DNA of 7,715 nt from Deltaproteobacteria bacterium. GTDB lineage: Bacteria > Desulfobacterota > Desulfovibrionia > Desulfovibrionales > Desulfovibrionaceae. The notes under the pieces were generated by a model. That model searched no databases. It was given only the letters and a program-made list of their open reading frames with translations, and was not told where the DNA came from. Positions 1 through 6,914 of this stretch are shown piece by piece. A program made the position numbers and the translations under genes. The stretch's first letter is position 1, and every line of letters begins with the position of its first letter. The stretch lies in the NCBI GenBank assembly GCA_025350085.1, contig JANXYI010000442.1, positions 1 to 7,715 of the forward strand, in the 5' to 3' direction.

Positions 1-191
1 AGGAGCGCCTGCGGGCCATCGGCCAGCGCATCCTGAAGGACGTGCGCGAGCAGTTCAAGGGGCTGGTCACCGTGAGCGTGGGCCTGTCCATGCTCACGGG
101 GGACGACACCCCGGAGAGCCTGCTCCGGCGCGTGGACAACCTGGCTTATGAGGCCAAGAATGCCGGGGGCGACACCGTCTCCGAAAGTTGA
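1..191 (+). CDS. C-terminal fragment of a GGDEF-domain (diguanylate cyclase-like) protein, cut by the left edge
   Basis: The visible 62 codons (first full codon at position 3, TGA at 189-191) match the last part of a GGDEF domain. A helix is followed by the strand VTVSVGLSML and then LLRRVDNLAYEAKNAGGDTV, which aligns with the family pattern 'vTvSiGva...ll..AD.ALY.AK..GrN.V'. The GGDEF active-site loop itself lies off the window, so it cannot be said whether the protein makes c-di-GMP or is a degenerate receptor. The closing motif reads GGDTV where most family members have GRN-V, a mild divergence. Upstream domains are unknown. It ends 63 nt before purSL with no terminator hairpin between, so some read-through is possible. 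Confidence 0.85.
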   Translation, partial: ERLRAIGQRILKDVREQFKGLVTVSVGLSMLTGDDTPESLLRRVDNLAYEAKNAGGDTVSES

Positions 192-254
192 TTTCAACCG
201 AACAGCGGCCGTGCCCCGCATGAGCCGAGCCGGATATCCGAAGGAGTACATCCT

Positions 255-3200
255 ATGCTTTTGCGTTTCGAGGTGGGCCTGAAGGCCCATGTGCGCGATG
301 TGGTGGGTGAGCGAGTGTCGCGCAAAATTAGAAGCGAGCTGGGCCTGGACCTGGCCTCGGTGGGCATTGTGCGCGTGTACACGGTGGAGGGCCTTGATGC
401 GGTCCAGGCCCAGGCCGTGCTTTCCGCCGGGGCCCTGCACGATCCCGTGCTGCACGACATATCCCTGTCGCCCCTCATGAAGGCCGAAGGCCTGGACTGG
501 GCGCTGGAGGTGGGCTTCCGGCCCGGGGTCACGGACAACGAGGCCCGCACCGCGCGCGAGACCATCGCTCTTGTCCTCGGTATGAAACTCGGCCTGCCCA
601 AGGCTGAGGCCAAGGGGCTCGCCGTGTACACCAGCGTGCAGCACCTGCTACGCGCCAAGCCCGGGACCGTGCTGGACGAGAAGACCGTGCTGCACATCGC
701 CCGCGACCTCTTGGCCAACGAGCTCATCCAGCGCTTTGAGTACAAGTCCGCGGCGCAGTGGGCCGATACGCCCGGCTTCGCGGCCAAGGCCGCCCGGGTC
801 ACGGGCCAGGCCAGCGACGCGGTGGCGGTCATCGGGCTCACCACCATGAGCGACGAGGAGCTTGTCGCCTTCAGCCGCGCCAACACGCTGGCGCTGTCGC
901 TGGGCGAGATGAAGACCATTGTCGACCACTTCCGCGATCCCGGGGTGCGCAGCGCGCGCAAGGCCGCGGGGCTTTCGCCCGAGTCGGTGGACAACCCCAC
1001 CGACGCCGAGGTCGAGGTGCTGGCCCAGACCTGGAGCGAGCACTGCAAGCACAAGATCTTCACGGCCAAGATCGACTACGAGGACGCCGAGACCGGGGTC
1101 CACCGCACGGTGAACAGCCTGTTCAAGACCTGCATCCAGGGCAGCACCGCAGCCATCCGCGCCGCCAAGGGCAAGGACGACTTCTGCCTGTCCGTGTTCA
1201 AGGACAACGCCGGGGTCATCCGCTTCAACGACAATATGAACGTCTGCATCAAGGTCGAGACGCACAACTCGCCCTCGGCGCTCGACCCCTACGGCGGCGC
1301 GCTCACGGGCATCGTGGGCGTCAACCGCGACCCCATGGGCACGGGGCTTGGCGCAAACCTTTTGTGCAACACCGACGTGTTCTGCTTTGCCTCGCCGTTC
1401 TGGGAGGGCGAGCTGCCGCCCAGGCTGCTGCACCCCCGCCGCGTGCTCGAGGGCGTGCGCGAGGGCGTGGAGCACGGCGGCAACAAGAGCGGCATCCCCA
1501 CGGTCAATGGGTCCATCGTGTTCGACGAGCGTTATCTCGGCAAGCCGCTGGTCTACTGCGGCACCGTGGGCACCATGCCGGTGCGCGTGGCCGGGCGCCT
1601 GAGCCATGAGAAATGCGCGCTGCCCGGTGACCACATCGTGATGATCGGCGGCCGCATCGGGAAAGACGGCATCCACGGCGCGACCTTCTCGTCCGAAGAG
1701 CTGCACGAGGGAAGCCCAGCCACGGCCGTGCAGATCGGCGACCCCATCACCCAGCGCAAGATGTACGACTTCCTCATGCGCGCGCGCGACCTGGGCCTGT
1801 ACAACGCCATCACCGACAACGGCGCGGGCGGGCTGTCCTCAAGCGTGGGCGAGATGGCCCAGGACTGCGGCGGCTGCGACCTCGATCTCTCCCGCGCGCC
1901 CCTCAAGTACGACGGCTTGAAACCCTGGGAGATCCTCATCTCCGAGGCCCAGGAGCGCATGACCTGCGCCGTGCCGCCGGACAAACTCGCCGCCTTCCTG
2001 GCCTTGTCGTGTGAGATGGACGTGGAGTCCACGGCCCTTGGGCACTACACCGACTCCGGGTATTTCCATGTGCGCTATGCCGACAAGACGGTCACGCACC
2101 TGCCCATGCACTTCCTGCACGAGGGCCTGCCGCAGATGGAGCTCCACGCCCGCTGGGAGCTGCCGCAGGCCAAGGCCGACCCCCTGCCTGCGGACGTGGA
2201 CCAGACCGCGCTCTTGCACCGGATGCTCGGCCGACTGAACATCTGCAGCAAGGAATACGTCATCCGCCAGTACGACCACGAGGTGCAGGGCAAGAGCATC
2301 ATCAAGCCCCTGGTGGGTATCAAGCGCGACGGCCCGTCCGACGCGGCCGTGGTCCGGCCGGACTTCGCCACCGAGGAGGGCTTGGTGCTCTCCCACGGCA
2401 TCTGCCCCAAGTTTAGTGACCTGGACACCTACTGGATGATGGCCGCAGCCATTGACGAGGCCGTGCGCGGGGCCGTGGCCGTGGGCGGCTCCTTACGCTT
2501 CATGGCCGGCACGGACAACTTCTGCTGGTGCGACCCGGTCACAAGCGAGACCACGCCCGACGGCGCCTACAAGCTGGCCCAGCTGGTGCGCGCCAACGAG
2601 GCCCTGGACCACTTCTGCCGCGGCTTCGGCGTGCCCTGCGTGTCCGGCAAGGACTCCATGAAGAACGACTACAAGGGCGGCGGGGTCAAGATATCCATAC
2701 CCCCGACGGTGCTGTACTCCGTGGTGGCCAAGATGCCGGACATTGGCCGCGCCGTGACCTCGGACTTCAAGCACGCTGGCGAGCTCGTGTACGTCCTGGG
2801 CCTGACTAGGCCAGAGCTCGGCGGCTCGGAGCTCTCAAGCGAGCTGGGGCTCTCCTGCGACCAGGTGCCCCAGGTGGAGCTGGTGAGCGCGCGCGAGCGC
2901 TACCTGGCGTATTTTGCGGCCACGCAAAAGGGGCTGGTCACGGCCTGTCATGATTGCTCCGACGGCGGGCTGGCCGTGGCCCTGGCCGAGATGTGCCTGG
3001 GCGGGCGCATCGGCGCGGACATCGACCTCGACCTCGTGCCCCAATGCGGCTGCGCGAACCCGCTCGAGGTGCTCTACAGCGAGTCCGCCAGCCGCCTGGT
3101 GGTCAGCGTGAAGCCGGAGAACGCAAGCGCCTTCGAGGAGCTGTTCAGCGGGCAGCACTGCGCGCGCATCGGCGTGGTGAATGGTGCGCGCTTGACCGTG

Positions 3201-3278
3201 AAGTCCGGCGCTGGCGCGCTGCTGGGCACAGCGGTGGAGACCCTGGCCGAGAGCTTCAAGGCGCCGCTCAACTGGTAG
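255..3278 (+). CDS. purL: Phosphoribosylformylglycinamidine synthase, fused PurS-PurL form (PurSL)
   Basis: This cytoplasmic enzyme catalyses the fourth step of de novo purine synthesis: ATP-dependent conversion of FGAR to FGAM using ammonia from glutamine. Residues 4-47 and 83-131 are two related PurS-like beta-alpha-beta units. The PurL core follows, with SEHCKHK at 261-267 (catalytic-histidine segment), VETHNSP at 334-340, ITDNGAGG at 519-526, SGKDSM at 797-802 and HDCSDGG at 899-905. The protein has 1007 residues against about 1300 for the proteobacterial large PurL. It stops without a class I glutaminase domain, so a separate PurQ is expected elsewhere in the genome. THNSP replaces the more usual THNHP; I believe this is normal for the PurSL clade and not damage. 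The start is supported by AAGGAG at 241-246, 8 nt before the ATG, and no other in-frame start exists after the stop at 189-191. A hairpin terminator follows. Confidence 0.95.
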   Translation: MLLRFEVGLKAHVRDVVGERVSRKIRSELGLDLASVGIVRVYTVEGLDAVQAQAVLSAGALHDPVLHDISLSPLMKAEGLDWALEVGFRPGVTDNEARTARETIALVLGMKLGLPKAEAKGLAVYTSVQHLLRAKPGTVLDEKTVLHIARDLLANELIQRFEYKSAAQWADTPGFAAKAARVTGQASDAVAVIGLTTMSDEELVAFSRANTLALSLGEMKTIVDHFRDPGVRSARKAAGLSPESVDNPTDAEVEVLAQTWSEHCKHKIFTAKIDYEDAETGVHRTVNSLFKTCIQGSTAAIRAAKGKDDFCLSVFKDNAGVIRFNDNMNVCIKVETHNSPSALDPYGGALTGIVGVNRDPMGTGLGANLLCNTDVFCFASPFWEGELPPRLLHPRRVLEGVREGVEHGGNKSGIPTVNGSIVFDERYLGKPLVYCGTVGTMPVRVAGRLSHEKCALPGDHIVMIGGRIGKDGIHGATFSSEELHEGSPATAVQIGDPITQRKMYDFLMRARDLGLYNAITDNGAGGLSSSVGEMAQDCGGCDLDLSRAPLKYDGLKPWEILISEAQERMTCAVPPDKLAAFLALSCEMDVESTALGHYTDSGYFHVRYADKTVTHLPMHFLHEGLPQMELHARWELPQAKADPLPADVDQTALLHRMLGRLNICSKEYVIRQYDHEVQGKSIIKPLVGIKRDGPSDAAVVRPDFATEEGLVLSHGICPKFSDLDTYWMMAAAIDEAVRGAVAVGGSLRFMAGTDNFCWCDPVTSETTPDGAYKLAQLVRANEALDHFCRGFGVPCVSGKDSMKNDYKGGGVKISIPPTVLYSVVAKMPDIGRAVTSDFKHAGELVYVLGLTRPELGGSELSSELGLSCDQVPQVELVSARERYLAYFAATQKGLVTACHDCSDGGLAVALAEMCLGGRIGADIDLDLVPQCGCANPLEVLYSESASRLVVSVKPENASAFEELFSGQHCARIGVVNGARLTVKSGAGALLGTAVETLAESFKAPLNW

Positions 3279-3314
3279 TTCTCCCTCAAGTTCCTGAAAA
3301 AACGGTCGATGAAG

Positions 3315-3353
3315 CAGCGGCAGCCATGAAAGTGTGGCTGCCGCTGTCTTTGT
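3315..3353 (+). terminator. Rho-independent-type terminator after purSL
   Basis: A perfect 12-bp stem (CAGCGGCAGCCA at 3315-3326, TGGCTGCCGCTG at 3335-3346) encloses an 8-nt loop, TGAAAGTG. The tract after it (TCTTTGTGTG) is only moderately T-rich, so termination may be less than complete. It lies 37 nt after the purSL stop and separates purine synthesis from the cytochrome operon. Confidence 0.8.
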
Positions 3354-3358
3354 GTGCG

Positions 3359-3387
3359 TTTACAAAACCGGCAGACTCATGTATGCC
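3359..3387 (+). promoter_or_regulatory. Possible sigma-70-type promoter for the cytochrome operon
   Basis: TTTACA at 3359-3364 matches five of six bases of the -35 consensus. Seventeen bases further on, TATGCC at 3382-3387 is a weak -10 (three of six). The pair would place transcription start at about 3393-3395, on the palindrome described next. It is the best-spaced candidate in the gap between the purSL terminator and the cytochrome start codon, but the -10 is poor and an alternative sigma factor cannot be excluded. Confidence 0.3.
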
Positions 3388-3392
3388 TTCGA

Positions 3393-3404
3393 AAGTAATT
3401 ACTT
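3393..3404. promoter_or_regulatory. Perfect 12-bp AT-rich palindrome, candidate operator of the cytochrome-chemoreceptor operon
   Basis: AAGTAATTACTT is an exact inverted repeat (each half AAGTAA read on its own strand) in an otherwise GC-rich window. It sits 44 nt before the GTG start of the cytochrome gene and directly downstream of the candidate -10. Its position and symmetry are those of a dimeric regulator site. It does not obviously match the FNR/CRP, Rex or PerR consensus sequences that I can recall, so the regulator is unknown. Confidence 0.5.
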
Positions 3405-3447
3405 ATAGCGCTGCGTAGCGTAGCTGTGGATACCGAGGAGGTAGCAG

Positions 3448-3924
3448 GTGAAACGGAAGCGGACCCGTCTTTTTGCCCTTGTTGCAGCGCTGTCGTGCAC
3501 CATGATGCTTTCCCAGGCCCTGGCCCAGGGCGGCACCTATGTGGGAACAGCAACGTGCGCGGGCTGCCACGACAAGGAATACACCAATTTCTCCAAGTTC
3601 GCCAAGAAGGCGCATTCGGACCGCAGCATCAAGGTCATGGCCAAGAAGCTCTCCGCCGAGGAGATCAAGGAGTGCTTCGCCTGCCACACCACCGGCTACG
3701 GCAAGCCCGGCGGGTTCGTGAGCTTCGAGAAGACCCCGGACCTGGCCCACGCGGGCTGCGAGGTCTGCCACGGCCCGGGCTCCGCCCACGTGGACGCGGG
3801 CGGCAAGAAGAGCCTGATCATCGGCAAGGGCCGCATGAACGTCAAGGACTGCGAGAAGTGCCACAGCTCGGAGAGGGTCTCCAACTTCCGCTTCAAGCCC
3901 ATGCTCTACGGCGGAGCCCACTAG
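3448..3924 (+). CDS. Secreted tetraheme c-type cytochrome (cytochrome c554-like small multiheme protein)
   Basis: The product has 158 residues. A basic N-terminus (MKRKRTR) and a hydrophobic stretch end in ALA-Q at 24-27, a typical signal peptidase I site, so the protein is expected in the periplasm. Four CxxCH heme attachment motifs are present: CAGCH 37-41, CFACH 76-80, CEVCH 104-108 and CEKCH 135-139. Exactly four other histidines exist (56, 101, 114 and 158, the last being the C-terminal residue), enough for bis-histidine ligation of every heme. [11 protein letters not shown] and [11 protein letters not shown] resemble cytochrome c554-type families. The GTG start is the first possible after an in-frame TAG at 3442-3444 and has GAGGAGG at 3435-3441 as ribosome binding site. 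The gene for a heme-bearing chemoreceptor begins 10 nt downstream, implying co-translation and a shared redox-signalling role (inference). An electron-transfer role unrelated to signalling remains possible. Confidence 0.88.
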   Translation: MKRKRTRLFALVAALSCTMMLSQALAQGGTYVGTATCAGCHDKEYTNFSKFAKKAHSDRSIKVMAKKLSAEEIKECFACHTTGYGKPGGFVSFEKTPDLAHAGCEVCHGPGSAHVDAGGKKSLIIGKGRMNVKDCEKCHSSERVSNFRFKPMLYGGAH

Positions 3925-3934
3925 GGGGAATGGC

Positions 3935-5962
3935 ATGAAACTCAGCGAACGCTTCAATACCTCACTCACCTTCCGCATCCTGGTGCTCACCTGCGTCGTC
4001 TCCGGCGTGGTCTTCCTGGGCCTGTTCCTGGCCACCTCCTTCTGGCAGAAGAAGGCCATGCTCACCGAGGTCAAGGCCAATGCCGAGCGCTCCTCGCAGA
4101 TGATCTCCATGGCCGTGGAGGAGCCCATGCGCCTGGGCGACAACAAGGCCACCAGGGAGCGCTTCGCCGATCTGGGCAAGCAGCACAAGACCATCGACGT
4201 CTACATGGTGGATTTTGACGGCAACATCACCTACGCCTCGCGCAACGAGACCGAGCGCAAGCAGATAGGCGAGGTGTTCACCCACGAGGACTGCCGGGCA
4301 ATGGTGGCCCGCAGCCTGAAGGAGAAATTCGAGGGCGGCGAGGTCATGAACATGGGCGGTACGAATTTCTTCACCGAAGTGAAGACCATCGCCAACGAGC
4401 CCGCCTGCCACCACTGCCACGGCAAGGCCAAGCCCATCCTGGGCGCCATGCTCATGCGCCAGGACCTCTCCGAGCAGTTCGGCTCCCTGCGCCTGACCCA
4501 GATCATGACCGCGTTGCTGTCCCTGGCGGGCATGGTGGCCTTGAGCTTCGTGCTGTTTTCCTTCTTCAAGCGCACGGTGATCCGCCGCATCACGTCCATT
4601 GAGCGCAGCGCCGACGAGGTGCTCAAGGGCAACCTCAACACCGTGTTCAAGGTCGATGGCGAGGACCGGCTGGCCCGGCTGGCCGACCATCTCGGCGTCA
4701 TGGTCGGGCGCATCAAGGACCAGCTGGAATACAGCAAGGGCCTGCTCGACGGCATCATCGTGCCCATGTACGTGGCGGACAAGGACTGCAACTTAAGCTT
4801 CGTCAACCCCCCCCTGCGGGCCATCCTGGGCAAGCCGGACAGCGAGACCCTCGGCCAGAGCGTGGGCCTGGTGTTCTATGGCGACGCCAACTACATCTCC
4901 AATGGCCGCAAGGTGCTCGATACGGGCAGTCCCGCCAGCGGCAAGCTGAGCTATCGACGCAATGACGGCGTGGTCTTCCCCCTGCATGTCGAGGCCTCGC
5001 CGCTGAAAGACGCCCAGGGCGGAACAGTGGGCGTGGTCTGCGTCCTGGTGGACCTGACCCAGGATGAGCAGGCGAGGGCGCACATCGAGGCCAACCGCCA
5101 GAACCTGCTCAGCGTGGCCAACGAGGTCACCCAGGTGGCGCACAAGCTGGAGCAGGCCTCCGAGACCATCAGCGGCCAGATGGAGGACCTCACCAGGGGC
5201 ATGGACTCCGCGGCCGACCGCACCACCCAGATGGCCACGGCCATGGAGGAGATGAACTCCACCGTGCTTGAGGTGGCCAAGAACGCGGGCGAGACCTCGG
5301 ACGCCTCCAGCAGCGCCAACTCCGTGGCCCGCGAGGGCGGCGAAATGGTCCAGAACACCCTGGCTGAGATCCAGCATGTGGCCCACACCGCCGAAAGCCT
5401 GTCCCAGGCCCTGGGCGAGCTCTCGCTCAGCGCCAAGGACATCGGCCAGGTCATGAGCGTCATCAACGACATCGCCGACCAGACCAACCTGCTCGCGCTG
5501 AACGCCGCCATCGAGGCCGCGCGCGCGGGCGACGCCGGACGCGGGTTCGCCGTGGTGGCCGACGAGGTGCGCAAGCTGGCCGAGAAGACCATGACCGCCA
5601 CCAAGGAGGTCGAGACGGCCATCCTGCACATCCAGAAGAGCACCGACGACGCCGTGCGCGAGATGAACGTTGCCAAGCAGCGCGTGGACAAGACCACCGA
5701 GCTTGCGGGCGGAGCCGGCAGCGTGCTGAAGCAGATCGTGGAGGCCTCGGACCACATAGCGGACATGGTGCGCTCCATCGCCACGGCGGCCGACCAGCAG
5801 TCCGCCACCAGCGAGGAGATCAACACCAACGTGAGCGAGATCAACAGCCTTTCCGGCCAGATGTCCCAGGACATCCAGAGCGCCAACGGCCGCATCCGCG
5901 AGGTCGCGGAGATGTCGAAGGACCTGGCCAGACTGGTTGAAAAATTCCGCACAGAGGAGTAG
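3935..5962 (+). CDS. Methyl-accepting chemotaxis protein with periplasmic c-type heme motif (DcrA-like redox/oxygen sensor)
   Basis: The product has 675 residues. TM1 is at about 13-37, a periplasmic sensor at 38-187, TM2 at 188-211, HAMP at about 211-263, PAS at about 265-378, and a long coiled-coil signalling domain at 385-670. The hairpin tip, [20 protein letters not shown] and what follows (515-550), is the CheA/CheW contact region and is fully canonical. The periplasmic part carries one heme attachment motif, CHHCH at 158-162, just before TM2; H84, H117 or a nearby methionine could be the distal ligand. This architecture matches DcrA of Desulfovibrio vulgaris, a heme-c receptor reported to respond to oxygen or redox potential, and is comparable to heme-c sensor domains of Geobacter receptors. 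The PAS domain may bind a further cofactor, but none is evident. No C-terminal NWETF-like CheR/CheB tether is present. The ribosome site GGGGGAA lies just after the cytochrome stop; an ATG at 3930 is followed at once by a stop and is not used. Confidence 0.93.
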   Translation: MKLSERFNTSLTFRILVLTCVVSGVVFLGLFLATSFWQKKAMLTEVKANAERSSQMISMAVEEPMRLGDNKATRERFADLGKQHKTIDVYMVDFDGNITYASRNETERKQIGEVFTHEDCRAMVARSLKEKFEGGEVMNMGGTNFFTEVKTIANEPACHHCHGKAKPILGAMLMRQDLSEQFGSLRLTQIMTALLSLAGMVALSFVLFSFFKRTVIRRITSIERSADEVLKGNLNTVFKVDGEDRLARLADHLGVMVGRIKDQLEYSKGLLDGIIVPMYVADKDCNLSFVNPPLRAILGKPDSETLGQSVGLVFYGDANYISNGRKVLDTGSPASGKLSYRRNDGVVFPLHVEASPLKDAQGGTVGVVCVLVDLTQDEQARAHIEANRQNLLSVANEVTQVAHKLEQASETISGQMEDLTRGMDSAADRTTQMATAMEEMNSTVLEVAKNAGETSDASSSANSVAREGGEMVQNTLAEIQHVAHTAESLSQALGELSLSAKDIGQVMSVINDIADQTNLLALNAAIEAARAGDAGRGFAVVADEVRKLAEKTMTATKEVETAILHIQKSTDDAVREMNVAKQRVDKTTELAGGAGSVLKQIVEASDHIADMVRSIATAADQQSATSEEINTNVSEINSLSGQMSQDIQSANGRIREVAEMSKDLARLVEKFRTEE

Positions 5963-5966
5963 GGGG

Positions 5967-5998
5967 TTCCCTAGGCCTGGAAAAGGCCTCCAGGGGGA
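5967..5998 (+). promoter_or_regulatory. Hairpin that can sequester the pilZ-gene ribosome binding site
   Basis: AGGCCT at 5973-5978 pairs with AGGCCT at 5984-5989 around the loop GGAAA. Beyond a 2-nt bulge, TTCCCT at 5967-5972 can pair with AGGGGG at 5992-5997, which is the only plausible Shine-Dalgarno for the GTG at 6002. An alternative small hairpin, AGGG 5961-5964 with CCCT 5969-5972, would compete and free the site. A ribosome finishing the chemoreceptor gene at 5962 would also melt it. The layout suggests translational coupling; this is inferred from base pairing only. Confidence 0.4.
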
Positions 5999-6001
5999 CC
6001 C

Positions 6002-6331
6002 GTGGGCACTCACGCGGAACGTCGACAGTATGCCCGGATACAACTCTGCGCATACGGGGTCGACACGGTATGCATCGTCATGCACGGACAGCAGCGCTGC
6101 CACCTGGATCTGGTGGACATCAGCGCGGGCGGTGCGCGGCTGAAAGCCAAGGATCCCCTGCCGGACTTCGCGGGTAGCCGCCTGGTCCTGTCCGTGCACG
6201 GCGTCAAGGACAGCGGGCGCCTGCAGAACCTGCCGGCCCAGGTCCGCTGGCGGTCCGGGCAGGAGATAGGCGTCCAGTTCGACACCAAGCTCGACATGGC
6301 GGTCCAGGAACTCCAGCATCTCGTCGGCTAA
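6002..6331 (+). CDS. Single-domain PilZ protein (c-di-GMP receptor)
   Basis: The 109-residue product is essentially one PilZ domain. The N-terminal arginine motif ERRQYAR (6-12) supplies the RxxxR c-di-GMP ligand pair R8/R12. DISAGG (39-44) is the DxSxxG motif, and EIGVQFD (89-95) is the closing beta strand usual for the family. Both binding motifs are intact, so c-di-GMP binding is likely. No signal peptide or membrane segment is present, so it should act in the cytoplasm. Such stand-alone PilZ proteins often tune flagellar or pilus motility, but the partner cannot be read from sequence. The GTG start is the only one after an in-frame TAG at 5972-5974; AGGGGGA at 5992-5998 is close to it (3 nt gap) and within a hairpin. 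The gene lies 39 nt after the chemoreceptor and ends the operon. Three cysteines (16, 24, 33) in a small cytoplasmic domain are mildly unusual. Confidence 0.88.
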   Translation: MGTHAERRQYARIQLCAYGVDTVCIVMHGQQRCHLDLVDISAGGARLKAKDPLPDFAGSRLVLSVHGVKDSGRLQNLPAQVRWRSGQEIGVQFDTKLDMAVQELQHLVG

Positions 6332-6335
6332 TCGA

Positions 6336-6366
6336 CCAAGGCCCGCCCGGCGGGCCTTGGCGTTTT
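6336..6366 (+). terminator. Strong rho-independent terminator ending the cytochrome-chemoreceptor-PilZ operon
   Basis: CCAAGGCCCG at 6336-6345 and CGGGCCTTGG at 6351-6360 form a perfect 10-bp GC-rich stem with the loop CCCGG, followed by CGTTTT. The pilZ stop codon is at 6329-6331. This hairpin separates the operon from the perR promoter region. Between 6367 and 6453 I see no gene and no convincing structure. Confidence 0.9.
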
Positions 6367-6453
6367 GCCGTGCTGAAGGCGGGCCAGGTGCCGGCCTCCG
6401 CAGGGCTGTCCAGGCATAAGGCCCCGAGCGACTGAGAGGAGCAGGCGAACACC

Positions 6454-6482
6454 TTGACAACCCCGCATGTTGTAATTAGGAA
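6454..6482 (+). promoter_or_regulatory. Probable perR-rbr operon promoter
   Basis: TTGACA at 6454-6459 is a full-consensus -35 box. With the standard 17-bp spacing the -10 would be TAGGAA at 6477-6482, which is weak, but the region from 6470 to 6491 is conspicuously AT-rich compared with the surroundings. Position and spacing relative to the perR start at 6510 suit a short leader of roughly 20 nt. Confidence 0.55.
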
Positions 6483-6485
6483 TTA
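6473..6485. promoter_or_regulatory. Inverted repeat TAATT-AGG-AATTA, candidate PerR autoregulatory operator
   Basis: The 5-3-5 inverted repeat is perfect and covers the expected -10 region of the perR promoter, so a bound repressor would block RNA polymerase. Fur/PerR sites are AT-rich inverted repeats of this general kind (Bacillus PerR box TTATAATNATTATAA), but the match to that exact consensus is only partial. PerR autoregulation together with rubrerythrin is known in Desulfovibrio; the assignment here is inference from position. Confidence 0.45.
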
Positions 6486-6509
6486 TTATTAGCTTTGAGA
6501 GGGGCGCCT

Positions 6510-6914
6510 ATGAACAATGCAGAACACAAGGGCGAACGCCTGTCGCGACAGCGGGAGACCATCCTCGCGGAGTTGCGCAAGGTCACGAGTCACCCCACGG
6601 CCGACGAGGTCTACGTCATGGTGCGCAAAATCCTGCCCCGGATCAGCCTGGGCACGGTGTACCGCAACCTGGACTTCCTCAGCGGCAAGGGCGTGGTTTT
6701 GCGCCTTGGGGGCGCCGGGACGCAGAAGCGTTTCGACGGCAACCCGGCAGCCCATCCGCATCTGCGCTGCTCGGTCTGCGGGCGGGTGGACGACCTGGAG
6801 CACCCGCTGGACCTGCCGGACCTGCCCCTGAAGCAGTCCATGGGCTACTCGGCCCTCAGGTGCGACGTGGAGTTCGTGGGCATCTGCCCCATGTGCGCCG
6901 GAAAGGATTCCTGA
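6510..6914 (+). CDS. perR: PerR-type peroxide-sensing repressor (Fur family)
   Basis: This is a 134-residue cytoplasmic metal-dependent transcription repressor. The winged-helix part includes HPTADEVY (28-35) and the recognition-helix segment ISLGTVYRNLDFL (45-57). All five regulatory metal ligands of Bacillus subtilis PerR have counterparts at a constant offset of nine: H28, D76, H82, H84 and D95. The aspartate at D76 (where Fur has glutamate) is the accepted marker of PerR, in which iron-catalysed oxidation of histidines relieves repression. Structural zinc cysteines are CSVC (87-90) and CPMC (126-129). I chose ATG 6510 because GAGAGGGG at 6497-6504 is well placed for it; an in-frame TTG at 6495 has no ribosome site. 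It leads an operon with rubrerythrin and a desulforedoxin-domain protein, as in D. vulgaris perR-rbr-rdl. Confidence 0.93.
   Translation: MNNAEHKGERLSRQRETILAELRKVTSHPTADEVYVMVRKILPRISLGTVYRNLDFLSGKGVVLRLGGAGTQKRFDGNPAAHPHLRCSVCGRVDDLEHPLDLPDLPLKQSMGYSALRCDVEFVGICPMCAGKDS

Noticed and set aside
648..1706. 352-codon minus-strand open frame inside purSL
   Set aside because: It covers the conserved PurL core on the opposite strand, and its composition is typical of antisense frames in GC-rich DNA.
3413..3424. Short tandem repeat GCGTA-GCGTA-GC before the cytochrome gene
   Set aside because: Only about 2.4 copies of a 5-base unit; this is within chance expectation and has no clear function.
3495..3501. 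Possible lipoprotein site (LSC, Cys17) in the cytochrome signal peptide
   Set aside because: The residue at -3 is alanine and the hydrophobic stretch continues past the cysteine to a good signal peptidase I site ALA-Q, so a soluble periplasmic protein is more likely.
3930..3938. ATG-GCA-TGA mini-frame overlapping the chemoreceptor start
   Set aside because: It is two codons long and most likely coincidental; the ribosome site serves ATG 3935.
4793..6460. Long open frame on the minus strand (555 codons) opposite the chemoreceptor and PilZ genes
   Set aside because: It is antisense to two convincingly assigned genes, is rich in His/Gly/Leu/Ala as expected for GC-rich shadow frames, and shows no domain motif or ribosome site.
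6495..6509. TTG at 6495 as an upstream start for perR, adding five residues
   Set aside because: The ribosome site GAGAGGGG at 6497-6504 is correctly spaced for ATG 6510 and would lie inside the gene if TTG were used.
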